This document shows positions 33,429-44,591 of a DNA stretch of 64,000 nucleotides, piece by piece. Every line of letters begins with the position of its first letter. Position 1 is the first letter of the stretch. The translations under genes were made by a program, and so were the position numbers. The stretch is from Mycoemilia scoparia (lineage: Eukaryota; Kickxellomycota; Kickxellomycetes; Kickxellales; Kickxellaceae): positions 62,001-126,000 of the forward strand of contig JANBPU010000009.1 of assembly GCA_027575805.1 (NCBI GenBank). Direction: 5' to 3'. Below the pieces are notes generated by a model that saw only the letters and a program-made list of their open reading frames with translations, was not told where the DNA came from and made no database searches.

Positions 33429-34275
33429 TATTAGGTAGCAAATCCTTTAAACCTATCACAGACAATATGTGGTGATGACAGTCTGCATGCAAGCCCATGA
33501 CAATGTCTGAAAATGGGCATCGATTAAGTGCGCGAATTTTCTCAGCGTCCCGGCCGATCTTTGGGTTTTTACTGGCCGGTCTATTGCCAAATAACGGAAA
33601 GTGAGAACTCTAACTGAGATGGCCATGTATGCAGGCTCAGGCATTTTTGTTTTGCGTAGCTGTGGGGGGTGGGGGTGGGTGGGTGAGGGGACCACTGCGG
33701 CAAATTTTTTCCAACATTTTATCCAGAGTTCTTTCTCTCCCCAAGACGGGGGGCAGCAGCAGCAGCCCCCAGGCTCAAAATAGGTTTATCCAACCCATCC
33801 GTTTCTCCAGGCTCCAACCCGAGGCCCAAAAGCGTCCATCCTTACACATCACCATTTCAGCATGACATGTATAGTAGAGCCCACAGCAGCAGCAGCGGCA
33901 GCCGCAACCGCAAGAACGGCTACTTTGCTCTAGAAGTGAGTATGTGGCCATTAGGTTTCATTGTTGATCTGGAGCGGGAAAGCGTATCAAAGCGGGATGC
34001 GGAGGAGTGCCACCTGAACCCTGATCAAGACGGAACGGGCCTGTTCGCCAATGAATGCGCCTAACTCGCCCCTGACCTCCACTAATAGTATTACAGCAGC
34101 AGACATTGTCACTGCAGCCACTGCTACCACATTGCAATACGCACACACACACACACGGCCCGCTTGGTTGTATATTTGCAGAAGGGCAAAGTTGATCGCA
34201 ATATTATGAGATTTTGTTAGTGGCCGGTCGGCCATAGGTTTGGTCCAGCCGACCATTTGACCTTTCCGCCAACAC

Positions 34276-34283
34276 TATTTAAA
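34276..34283 (+). promoter_or_regulatory. probable TATA box of the third YdcZ-type gene
   Basis: TATTTAAA about 180 bp before the ATG at 34463, the same spacing as in the two other paralogs but a weaker match. Confidence 0.5.
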
Positions 34284-34462
34284 GTCAGGGGCGTCCTTCT
34301 TGACCTTTTACTTACCGCTTAGTATTCACACCAGCTTTTTGCATCATTTGCCAGGTTTCTCTATATTTGGCCTTCTCTTTGATCGTCTGCTACGACACAA
34401 ACTTGTCTCTATCACACACCCCCTCCTTTTTGTTGAACACCCACATATAAACGAGCTCCAAG

Positions 34463-35188
34463 ATGGCTATGGATAACGAAGTTCTCGGAAATGTCGCTTT
34501 CGGCATTATCTTCCTGATCATTGCTGGTCTTTTGGTCGGTCTCCAGGGCCCCCTTAACGGAAAGCTTTCCCACTACAGCTCGGGCTCCTTCAGCTCCATG
34601 ATCAACTTCGCTATCGGTTTCTGGCCTCTGTTCATCTACTTTATGGGCGACAGTCGTGGTGGAAAGCTTATCAACGGTGAAGAAGCAGACTGGTCCGGTC
34701 TTTCCAAGAGTAAGTTTGTCAACAACAATCATCCCCGCATGATGCACTCTGCTGGTGTATCTTGGATGGTGCGCATGTCTTTTCCCAAGGCCAGGCTTCT
34801 TAGCCACCATCGTCGCCATTACTAATGCTGGTGTGGAGGCGTGGCCCTTTAGTGCGCCGATGTGTGCACATGGTGGTATATCCCGAAAACTTTTTTGCCA
34901 ATACTAATCACCATCTGAATTCTGATCTATTTGCCAACTGTAGAAACACTCTGGTGGGCCTGGTTGGGTGGTATCTTTGGGTCTTTCTTTGTCCTCATCC
35001 TTACCATCATCATCCCCAGACGTGGTGCTGCCATTACTATCGGTGTTATCGTATGTGCCCAGCTTATCGCCTCGATTGTCTTCGACAACTGTGGATGGCT
35101 CGGATCCACAGCCAAGCCCACCACTGCCGTCAGAGGCGTCGGCGCCGCTGTCATGGTTATTGGCATTGTCCTGGTGACTTTGTTCTAA
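34463..35188 (+). CDS. YdcZ/DUF606-type DMT membrane protein, paralog 3 (spliced)
   Basis: Two exons, 34463-34709 and 34944-35188, joined by a 234 bp GTAAGT/TAG intron in phase 1; 163 residues. Landmarks align with the other two paralogs: IIFLIIAGLLVGLQGPLNGKL, SSMINFAIGFWPLFIYFMGDSRGG, the WW turn (LWWAWLGGIFGSFF), IPRRGAAITIGVIVCAQLIAS, FDNCGWLG, and a C-terminal glycine/valine helix. It is clearly more diverged, lacks the 25-residue N-terminal extension, and is the only one of the three with an intron. Presumed small transporter of unknown substrate. Confidence 0.85.
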
Positions 35189-35820
35189 ATCACACAGCCG
35201 CTCCTACTCGCACGGCAGCAGTTTCTTATACGCTGTTTTTACAGACAGACACATACACACACACATATATATACGTATATAAATACTCGAAACTTGTTCA
35301 ACTAGTGTATCTTTTTCCTATAACAACAACTAGAGCCACTATTACTACTACTACTACTACTACTGTATTGTTAGCCCCTCTTCTCATACCATGTCATTTT
35401 CTTTGCTGTTCTCTTTTTAATTCAAAGAGCCAAAGTATCTCCAACGATCATTTTCAATAATATCTTGATTGACTTTATTTTATCAGCTACACAATATAAA
35501 AGGTACTGGTGGATGGACGCACTAAATTATATGATTGATGTGTGATGATGTATCAATAGAAGCAGGGCCAATCTGTGATGTATATAAAAATATCGGCTTC
35601 TTGTTATAGCCACACCTGTATTTGCTCCACTTTTGGGCCCTATATTAATGACTGTAGCAGGATTCTTGCTGAATGGGGTCTCTCTCTCTCTCTCTCACTG
35701 CTTTGTCTATGCGTATATTTTTGTTGTTACAATTATGCTTCTATCATAACCACCACCAATGCTACTCTGACTAATAAGCTAGCAGATCAGACAATTTATA
35801 TTAATCTATTTCAATTATTT

Positions 35821-35858
<38 letters not shown>

Positions 35859-36239
35859 TTTTTATTTGTACTAATGTGTATGTATTATTGCCAGTCAAAA
35901 TTAAAAGAAATGATTATAACCAATATTTTAATAGTAGAGCAGCACATAAATAAACAGTGCTCTGCTACTTACTTGGCAATGATGCCAAAGTTCACAATAC
36001 TTTGACTTGTAGTAAAAGAAAAGGTGGAGGAGGGGAGGGGAGGACTTTAGTTTAGATGTATTAGGAATAACAGAATGACAATATATGAATGCGCATGCCT
36101 ATATGTGTGTGTATATATATGTGTGTATGTGTGTGCGTGTGTGTGTTTGAGTAAGCGATTGGAGTTATTATTAAAGTTGTTGGTAGAAAGCCCATTCCGG
36201 GACGTCCAGATGGTGCGCGCGAGATCAGCATCAGAGGAG
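35189..36239. other. intergenic region rich in simple repeats
   Basis: 3' flanks of the third YdcZ-type gene and of the small gene at 36240-36984. Contains ACACAC/TATATA (35254-35281), (ACT)n (35341-35362), (TC)n near 35680-35697, a long (TA)n at about 35827-35854, and TG/TA runs at 36103-36148. Nothing gene-like. Confidence 0.6.
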
Positions 36240-36984
36240 CTAGAAAGTTTGGAGGTCATCGAGGTCCACGTCCTTTGGCTGAGGCTTTGACGGAGCAATG
36301 CCAACAACATTGCTCTTCTGGATTCCCCTGGGACAACTTGCGACCCAGGAGTCGATGTGTCTATAGTCCTGCTTCACGGCAACCTGTAGTCGCTTAAGCT
36401 CCTCCTCGGCATTTTTGATAACAACAGGGTGTGCGTTTTCTTTTCTATACCAATGTTTGTGTAAATATTATGCATATGTTTGTGTTTGTTATTATCCGGA
36501 AATAGAATACACTGTTGTATTGTGTTCCAGCAAGCAAGCAAGCAAGGAAACCACGACCACCACCACCACTGCTTGGGATAATAAAAATTTGATTGTTGTT
36601 GTCAGTGGGAAGAAGTGTGTGTGTGTGTGACGACTTACATGACCTTTTCTAGCCTGGCTTCAGCTAAAAGTATGCTGTATTGGGTTCGACGGAGATCAGT
36701 TATCCTAAGGACGAGGGTTTCAATGAACTCGCGGCCAGTTGTTACTGGAACGCAGTCGGCATTTTCACGATATTTGACAAGCATCGTCTTCTGCCTGTGT
36801 GTCCGTCCCAGTAGGCGTCGTGTGTAGTCTGCTGAAGAAGTATCAATAGGGTCGTGTGGTGGCTTGACAAGAGGTCAAGCGCAGTAGTTGGTTAGCTACT
36901 ATATTCAAATACTCGTGGTGGTTGAGGAAGAAAGTGGGAAGAGAGCGCCTGCTGGGCGTGGCCAGGAACGGAGAGCAAGCCCAT
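36240..36984 (-). CDS. small uncharacterised protein, probable coiled coil
   Basis: I do not recognise this gene. Three exons join in phase: 36984-36913, 36862-36639 and 36444-36240, giving 166 residues. Introns are about 50 and 194 bp; the first has a CTAAC branch-like site. Exon 2 has a basic opening (DYTRRLLGRTHRQK) followed by a helix-prone stretch REFIETLVLRITDLRRTQYS, and exon 3 continues with VIKNAEEELKRLQVAVKQDY. The pattern of hydrophobic residues suggests a helical or coiled-coil region of about 70 residues. The tail is acidic (DVDLDDLQTF). No membrane segment or signal peptide. Support is splice-phase consistency and uninterrupted, amphipathic coding character; the first exon is the least certain and translation could start at an ATG within exon 2. 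Confidence 0.6.
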
Positions 36985-38822
36985 ATATATGTGGCAGGTG
37001 TGTGTGTGTGTTCCCTTGTCTGATTGACAAAGGAGAGAGAGCCAACCAGCAACACGCAAGAAGTCTAAAGCCTGGCGCACCAGTGTCAAAAACGCCACAA
37101 AAGAAGTGCGAGTGGCAGGCAAATAAAGGCGGAGCCAGCACGGCTATACACAATCAGGATGATTGTTGATTGTTGTTGTTGCCGTTTAAAGACAACGATC
37201 AGTCGTACCCGTCCATCATCGCGCCTGGCTTTTTCCTATCAATTAAAACTTCCAACTTTGTCAAAAGTGGCGGGCAACGTGATCGCAATTGTTTATTTCC
37301 AGAGATCCTCTTTAGAGTAGATTTCTCCTTATATGTTTATTTTGCTTCTCCGACAAAGCAAGCAAGCAAGCCAGTCATGAATGAGTTCGCCAGACCACAC
37401 ACACACACACACACACACACACATGGGCTGTCGATGGAAGCCAACAAGCCTGAGCCCCACACCATATCACAAAACTGGCCCATTCTTGCCACCAGAATGT
37501 CTGTAATTCCTCGTTGAATTTTATTTCTGGTATGGTTGTGAAGACGCATAGAGAAAGCCGTGGGCTCAAATGCAATATAAAGTCCTAATATGATGCTGCA
37601 GTTTACATTGGCGTTTGGGCTGTAGTGACACCTTGAATTATATCTTGAATAGATCGTTTCTATCCACAAGCCTTTCCTCCTCCTCCTCTCCCCCAGCTTC
37701 CGACATCTCCATTCCTCTTTGCCAGCATATAAACAATACTTGCATTTGACGGTTGACATGTGGGTCATGCGCAAGATATATTAACGACCATTGTGTAAGT
37801 CTATTTGGTGTTGGTGGCATCCCTATTGAACATGCAGCCGCAAACATACATATCGCCAGCTTGTTTACTGTGAACTAGTCTCTCTCTCCGTTCGCCCTGA
37901 CTATAAAATTGATGCATCCACCAATTTGGATATAAATGTATAATGTGTCTTGATCACATGGATTGCATGTATGTATACTTTAGATTTGTAACTCTACACT
38001 CTTGGTTTGAACTGGCCTGGCTTGGCTTGGCTTGGCTTGAACGGACAAACATTAGCTGCCGCGTACTCATTGTCTTCCGGGCGCGTATATGTGTGTGTGT
38101 GTGTGTGTGTCTTCTAAATATATTGGTTGCAGGTTAATAATAGCAGGCAAAAGAAGAGTAATATAATAAAAACGAGTCTGGTGTCAATTTTTGGTTGGGC
38201 CTAATTGCACAATGTTTTAATGCACTCCTTATTGCCACATTATATTATATATGTTCATTTGTGCATAAATTCTATATGTCGCAATTTAACTGTTAAATTT
38301 TGCTCTCCATTGGCCCCCCCATACATACTCCTCCACTTTGTTTGAACCAAACATCTTCATATGTGTATAGAGAAAAGCATTGTTGTTGTCTATCCTGTGG
38401 GATAACTCGGTAAATTGAAGAGGAAGGTGTTGTGGATAGAATCCATACGGCTTTTTAATGTATTTGGTGGTAGTGGTAGTGGTGGTTGGCTGGTGGCAAA
38501 GCGATCAAATAATTAGAAAATGCCTTTTAAAGCAATAATATTTGAGGCATGTTTTGTTGTTGTCACTTGAGCACAATCTAGATACACATCAATGTTTGAT
38601 GCATCTTTATCTTTAAATCTTTATATGTATGTCAATTTGAATTCCAGCATTCATGGTTGAAAGGCGGGCTGTGTCTTAGAATACGACCCATAAGCAGGTG
38701 CTTTTAGCAGTGGCTTGAATATTAATAAAGTAATACCCATAAAAATTTAATAGACTTTCTGGATGATCTTGGCTTCCAACTAAAGTCTGGTCTCAACAAT
38801 AAATACATTTCGGAACTTTATC
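36985..38822. other. intergenic region between the small gene and NDUFAF5
   Basis: Divergent promoter space of about 1.8 kb. Holds (CA)n at about 37397-37424, tandem CTTGG units at 38020-38038, (TG)n at about 38090-38111, and GGTAGTGGT repeats near 38466-38487. Frames are short and spurious. No RNA gene seen. Confidence 0.55.
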
Positions 38823-40634
38823 ATGGGTCCATATGGTCGATTAGTCAAACCTCTCATATCACTCAGCGGAGTTTCAAGACACATCAGTCCCACCCAGCCG
38901 CTGCGTACATTCACAAGCCCTACCAAAGCTTGTCAGTCTGAAAGACCAATACTGCCACAAACCCAAAGCATTTATGAGGTATTTGATCGGGAGGCCAAGC
39001 GGGCCCAGAGAGATCGTTCAGCATCATATGTAGAAAGTAGCCGGGAGGTCGACTACCTTAAGGACGAGGTAGCTTTAAGACTTGCCGATCGTCTTCTGGT
39101 AAGCACGGCTAATGTACCGCAGCCAGACTTTCAAAAGAACTTTCTTCTTCTTCTTCTTTTGGTTTATAAATTTACCCAATAGCTAGACGATCCAGTGATT
39201 GATACTTGTTGTTGTTGTTGATGTTGTTGGGTGATCTGGATATTGCTATAAATCCAACTTCAAATTTATTCTGCGCCATAGGACATCAAGCGGAAGTACC
39301 CACTAATTGTCGAAATTGGTGCTGGTTGTGGTCATTTTGCAAAGGCTTTGGAACCCGAAATGACAAAAAAGCTGGTGATGTGCGAGTATTCTGGTATGCA
39401 TAGTAGCTGATTGGCACTGAATAATCCCGACTACACGTTTGCCTATTCCAGTTACCTGAATGCATCCTAACTATGTGTGTTGTTTGTATGTGATTATACA
39501 TGATTCAACGTCATTAAATGCAGAAAAAATGCTTTTCCGTGACGCCAATGAAAAATACAAGGGTAAGCATAGATCCATACTGTTGTAATGACGGGATAAG
39601 TGTATTTCCGCTTTCTGCATGGCTACTCTTTACAAATGCCTATAGTGGAGGTTGAGCGCCGGGTTATGAACGAAGAAGTGCCCGACTTTGAGCCAAACTC
39701 GCTTGATGCAGTGGTGAGCAGCCTATCAATGCATTGGGTAAACGATCTACCTGGTAAGTGGCACAAGTTACAGCCACACCTTGGTTGGCGATTATAATTT
39801 TGTTCAACATTTCTCATTACATTGGGGTTTGATGTGATTATAGGAATGATGAGCAAGGTGATGGACTCGTTGGTGCCTGACGGCGTTTTTATTGGCTCTC
39901 TGTTTGGTGGGGATACTCTCTTCGAACTCAGGTAAGCCAAGAAGAGACTGAAGTGACACCAGTTCAAGCAGCAGCAGCAGCAGCAGCATCGATAGCCATT
40001 CCCCGTACATTAATACAGAGCATATACTACAATGTATGTAGAACTGCATTCCAGCTTGCCGATCAAGAACGTGGGGGAGGAATAGCAGCCAGGGTTTCTC
40101 CGATGACACACTTGAGTGACATTGGTGGCTTGATGAACCGGGCTGGGTTCACCTTGTCCACGATCGATGTTGACAACTTTACGATCAACTACCCCTCCAT
40201 GTTCCACCTCTTGTCCGACATCAATGCCATGGGGGAGGGCAACGCTGTCGTGCAACGCCTTCCAATGCTAAAGCGGGACACCTTGCTCGCAGCAGCGGCG
40301 ATATACAACGGTGCGTCCTGATTTACTCCATTGCCTCTATTTATTTACATCAAGTGGATTCTTTGCTACAACAACATACATTTACTGCCTATGTGTAGAG
40401 CTTCACGGGAATGCCGATGGGTCTATTCCGGCCACGTTCCAGGTCATATACTTTGTAAGTATCTTGTCTGTCTTTCCAAATGCAGTGGACTTAGTTTATG
40501 GGCGCTCTAAAGGTTTATTTGAAATGTAGATTGGGTGGAAGCCCGGCCCAGACCAGCCAAAGCCATTGGAAAGAGGCTCTGGAAGCGTATCACTTAAGGA
40601 CGCTCTCAAAGGAGGCCAAGGAGGAAAACTGTAG
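38823..40634 (+). CDS. NDUFAF5: NDUFAF5-type complex I assembly methyltransferase-fold protein
   Basis: Mitochondrial matrix protein of the SAM-dependent methyltransferase fold that hydroxylates an arginine of NDUFS7 during early complex I assembly. Eight exons join in phase: 38823-39098, 39282-39393, 39524-39562, 39646-39753, 39844-39931, 40042-40310, 40399-40454 and 40530-40634, giving 350 residues (human 345). The N-terminus is basic and Ser/Thr-rich, like a presequence. Family landmarks in order: FDREAKRAQRD, DYLKDEVALRLADRL, a variant SAM-binding glycine motif VEIGAGCGHFAKAL, VVSSLSMHWVNDLPG, PDGVFIGSLFGGDTLFELR, a stretch around SPMTHLSDIGGLMNRAGF, RDTLLAAAAIY, DGSIPATFQVIYFIGWK and a C-terminal ERGSGSVSL. 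Its presence implies a rotenone-sensitive-type complex I in this fungus. Confidence 0.93.
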
Positions 40635-42506
40635 TCAAGAAATAACAATTGCTTTTTTAGAAATACTTGCGGCTCGAGTGTCTGGATAATTTGTAGAGTT
40701 TCAATAAAAGCCAGCAGAGCTATACACTACCACATACTCAAGTTTCATTGAAGGCTGCTGCTGCTGCTGCTCATCCATAAGGCTTGTAATTTTTGGCTGT
40801 GGGCCTTTAATAGCTGCTATTCATAATTGCAGTTTTCATTTTAGGCCAAAGTATTCTCAGTTATCTGGCCTGTGATTTAATTTATCAGGCAGATGCATTG
40901 CAGTTAATATCTTGGAAATAGCCTTGAATGCGGAGCTGTAGTAGTTGGCGTACATGCCTCCATTTCTTTTTAGTTTAAACAATAGGAGGTCGCGGATAAC
41001 ATAACGACGAGCCATGTGTGACTGTGTTTTCGACCAAGAGCCAAATACTGCCATGAGTTATCATGACTTGGATGAAATGCCAATGTTTGTGTCTGACGCC
41101 ATTCACATTAGCAATCAAGTCCTTCAGCAAACATCAGAAAAGCGGTAAATGCATGGTAGCTGCAAGCGTGCCTTTGGCCACAAAACCCGTATTTTGTGTA
41201 GGGGTTTTTTTTTGCATATAATAGGTTCATAGTAAGCTACTGCCTTCTCAGCATTTTCGCGAAGCCGAACTGCTTATATTCATGAACAAAATGGTGCTTC
41301 TTCACACACACACAGTCCAGCTGGTTCCACAATTTCCGGTTCCAGGAATCATGACCTATTTGTTCAAGCCATACTTGTTGAGCCAATCCACTTTAATCGC
41401 GATTCTAACCAAACAAGTCATTGTTTACCCGAGTTTGCTCGTACATGCTTTGAGGGTCTGTTTTGATTGGGCGTATCGAATGCGAGATAAAAATCCAGAA
41501 CGATTTGTGGCCCAAAATCGCAACCTTTCCCGGGCTCCAGCTGGTCTATGCTGTGTGATTGAGCAACCAAGTGCAGAGAGAACACCCAAGAGCCCACCAT
41601 GCTGGCAAATTGATGTTTATATATTGCTGATCCACGCAGGGCCAAGGTGGTCGTCGTGGCATTAGTCCCTTGCCCATGCAAGCGAGCACCCATTTGACAC
41701 AGGCGAGCCACGCATTTCAAGCACTCAGCTGAGACAGGAGCTTGTGGGCTGGGCACTGGCGGGCAGGTGGCTTTGGGTCAAGAATTTTTGATTCGAGTGG
41801 GCCAATGTCAAGCCATGGATTCAAACCAGAAACTGATTAGGTGGCCATTGTCAGGCTCTTGCAACAATTGGGTATACTTTGGGACGAACGGGAGCCGGCT
41901 GCCAAGGAAAGCAGTGGCTGTTTGCTTCAGTTGGGCCTGAGTATGTTTACTGGAGACTCTAATAGCCTTCCAAATACAGGCCAAGTACTGGTATCGCTCT
42001 TAAGAATGCTATTCAAGCAAAGATGCAGCTGGCTGTCAACAATGTAAAGGCTCAACACCAATGCAGGACGAAATGTTAGATTCAGTTTGAACCAAGCTTC
42101 GCTGTATCCCAATCATCAGTGCTTTCATAATTGTCGCCCTTTGTGGTATTGTGTGTTAACACGCACTAACGGACAGCAAGGCTCCGAGATTATTGCTATT
42201 TGCTACTGGACATGCTTGGAAAGGCCTTTCCTCCTTATATTCTGGCTCTTTGGCGCCTCTGAGACTGGTTCTTTTAACAACCTTTCTTCACTCTTCTTTA
42301 AATCACATATATACTGTTTAGACTTTCTTTGTTTAATAGCTCCTCGCCTATAATTTTTCCTGGTTTGAGCACCATATATTCAGATAGACATATACTTATA
42401 TATGCACATATTTTGTTTTTGAACCGAAGCAGATAGTGATATATAGTCGGTAGCTCCTTTATTCGTACGCACATTTACATATACTCTATACAGATAAACC
42501 TCGACA
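40635..42506. other. intergenic region between NDUFAF5 and the Sec14 gene
   Basis: 1.9 kb with a (CTG)n run at 40756-40771, several moderate G+C patches (41500-41960), and unsupported frames such as one at 41282-41665. Contains the Sec14 gene promoter and a T/A-rich leader just before 42507. No repeat family copy or RNA gene recognised. Confidence 0.5.
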
Positions 42507-43999
42507 ATGCCCATCAAGATTACAACCCAATTTGAGACCGGTGAGCTTGACCTCTCTGGCTGCTGTGAGAACCTCAAGTGCGAGGAAAAAACTGCGCTCA
42601 AGGAGTTCTGGCGATTCATGCTCAACAACAAGAGCACGCCATGGAAGGAGGTTGAATCTGACCCCGTCGCGGCGATAGACACGTCATCAGATAAGAAGGA
42701 AAACAATCCAGATGAAAGCATCGAAGTATACGAAGGCTGCACGTACGGCCAGACCGTCGAGGATAAGCTGAAAAAGGATGGCAAAGTCGGCAAGCAGGAT
42801 AAGATCGTGCCAACAGAATACGAGACTCTGCGTCTCGATGACTCGTTTGGCGAAGCGTTCTGGTCAGTGATAAGAGAAGACAATCCCGATGTGTTGTTTC
42901 TGCGCTTCCTGAGGGCCCGCAAATGGGATCTTGAAAGAGCAAAGAAGATGGGTGCAGCTGCTGTTAAGTGGCGTATACATGATAATGTCGAGGAGATTAT
43001 CTGGTATGGGGAGAGCAAAAATGAAGCGTCGTTGATGGCCAAGGGCGTGTCGTTTGTCCACGGCGCAGACAGGCTTGGCCACCCCATTATTTGGTCGCCA
43101 TCGAGCTCCCATCACCAGCGGGATCAGCCTTTTGGCAGCATGAAGAGATATCTGATCTGGATGATGGAGACCTCGCGCCAGCTTCTCAGGAAGCCCATCG
43201 AGAAAGTCTGTCTTATTATGGATCTTACTGGTCATTCAAACTCCAATATGGTATGTAATTCTTGTAATATTTATTTTTATAATAGCATAGTAGCGAATCC
43301 ACATGTTGCTTCTCAGCGCTTTTATTTGGGGAGGGGCCAAACACCAACACGCATTATTCATTCAAAATATAGGACTGGCCTTTCGTCAAGATGTTTGTCA
43401 AGATCCTTGAATCGTATTACCCCGAATGCCTGGCTCTATGTATAGTTTATAACGGCCCTTGGTGGTTCTCTGGTAAGTAGTGTTCTCTGCAAAAGGTTAC
43501 CATGTCACTCCTTTTTATTCTGGCAATCCACAACTGTACATTTGTGTGTTCGATTTTAGGGGTTTATAAAATGATCGCTCCTCTGCTTGACCCGGTCGTG
43601 GCTGCCAAGATCCAGTTTGCAAAGAATGTTGATGGCCTCAAACAATTCATCGACGAGGACCAAATCCTAACATCCCGCGGCGGAAAGAACGTGTATGAGT
43701 TCAAGTATGTTCCACCCACTGTTGATGAAAATGCCGCTATGGCAGACCTGGTGGGTCGTAAGAAGGCCGTGGCCAAATGGCGCGAAGCCAAAAATGAGGT
43801 TGAGAGGCTCACAGAAAAATGGATTGTCGCAAACAATGATGATTCGGAATTAGAACAGCAACGCCTCGACTCTATCAAGGAGTACGTCAAGGCCAGCGTT
43901 GACCTGGATAAATACACCAGAGCAAGGCACATGTACCATCGTATTGGAGCCTTGAAGAACGAGGTTCTTGATTGGAGTGAGCTCCAGAAGGCAAAATAG
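42507..43999 (+). CDS. Sec14/CRAL-TRIO domain lipid-transfer protein
   Basis: Phosphatidylinositol-transfer-like protein of the Sec14 superfamily, likely cytosolic or membrane-peripheral. Three exons join in phase: 42507-43250, 43373-43472 and 43560-43999; 427 residues. An acidic, Lys/Asp-rich N-terminal region of about 100 residues precedes the CRAL-TRIO N-terminal helices (LFLRFLRARKWDLERAKKMG). The lipid-binding domain follows, with HPIIWSPSS, MMETSRQLLRKPIEKVCLIMD, SNMDWPFVKMFVKILESYYPE, the gate region PWWFSGVYKMIAPLLDP and FAKNVDGLKQFID. The C-terminal 110 residues form a charged helix-rich tail (ERLTEKWIVANND onward). The long N- and C-terminal extensions resemble fungal relatives related to S. 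pombe C23B6.04c rather than Sec14 itself. The ligand is not predictable. Confidence 0.9.
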
Positions 44000-44591
44000 A
44001 TTTGTCATTTGCACTTGGCCTGCCGATATATGCTTTTAAAGGGTTCACAGATCTTCGCTGACTTCAGTTGTTTATCAATGGCCCTCCCGACCCCGCTTTT
44101 CTTCTCATGCAACATCACTATTATCAGATATACACATATATTTATAAAATCTATACACACTTACATTTAAGACGCTTTTATTACAATTCGATCCTGTGCT
44201 TCTAGTGTTCAAACCAATACAACAACATATATTCATACATATTCCATTTACAAACGCATACAGTTCAGCTATATTTTTAGTTAGAAAGGATTCAGAAGAT
44301 TAAAGGAGATTTATGTGTGGGCTTTAAAGCCATTTAAAATGGCTACTACTACTACTACTATCAATGCAGATTTCCAGGATTTGCAACTATGTGTGTGATA
44401 TCCATAATGGCATACAACATTGAATATGAGAATCACAGCTTTGGCCAAGTGTTCAAAATTCTACTATGCATCGATTCGGTGTACAAAGCACTCTTTGCTT
44501 TCCAACATTTTTATGTACTTTGACTGTTTTATATGCTAGTAGCTGTGTCGTGAGCATATATATCTAGATACATCTGTGCTGCTACAAGGCT
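44000..44591. other. intergenic region between the Sec14 gene and RCY1
   Basis: AT-rich spacer between two plus-strand genes: polyadenylation side of the Sec14 gene, a (CTA)n run at 44344-44360, and the RCY1 promoter. No gene-like frame. Confidence 0.6.

Larger units (their letters stand above)
30382..34462. other. intergenic, repeat-rich region
   Basis: 4.1 kb between divergent paralogs 2 and 3. It holds the promoter of paralog 2, the short copy of repeat R3 (30873-31690), an inverted-repeat element (31888-31991), a CACTCACT run near 32624-32657, a TATA run near 33174-33193, an (AAT)n run at about 33389-33426, and a third R3 end-word GTGCGCGAATTT at 33529. The last few hundred bases are the promoter of paralog 3. 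Frames here are short and unconvincing. Confidence 0.5.

Noticed and set aside
35827..35854. Possible replication origin or matrix-attachment site at the long TA run
   Set aside because: Only a dinucleotide microsatellite is visible; similar runs occur at several other places.
42380..43087. Minus-strand frame of 235 codons antisense to the Sec14-domain gene
   Set aside because: Serine/leucine-rich mirror of a conserved coding exon.
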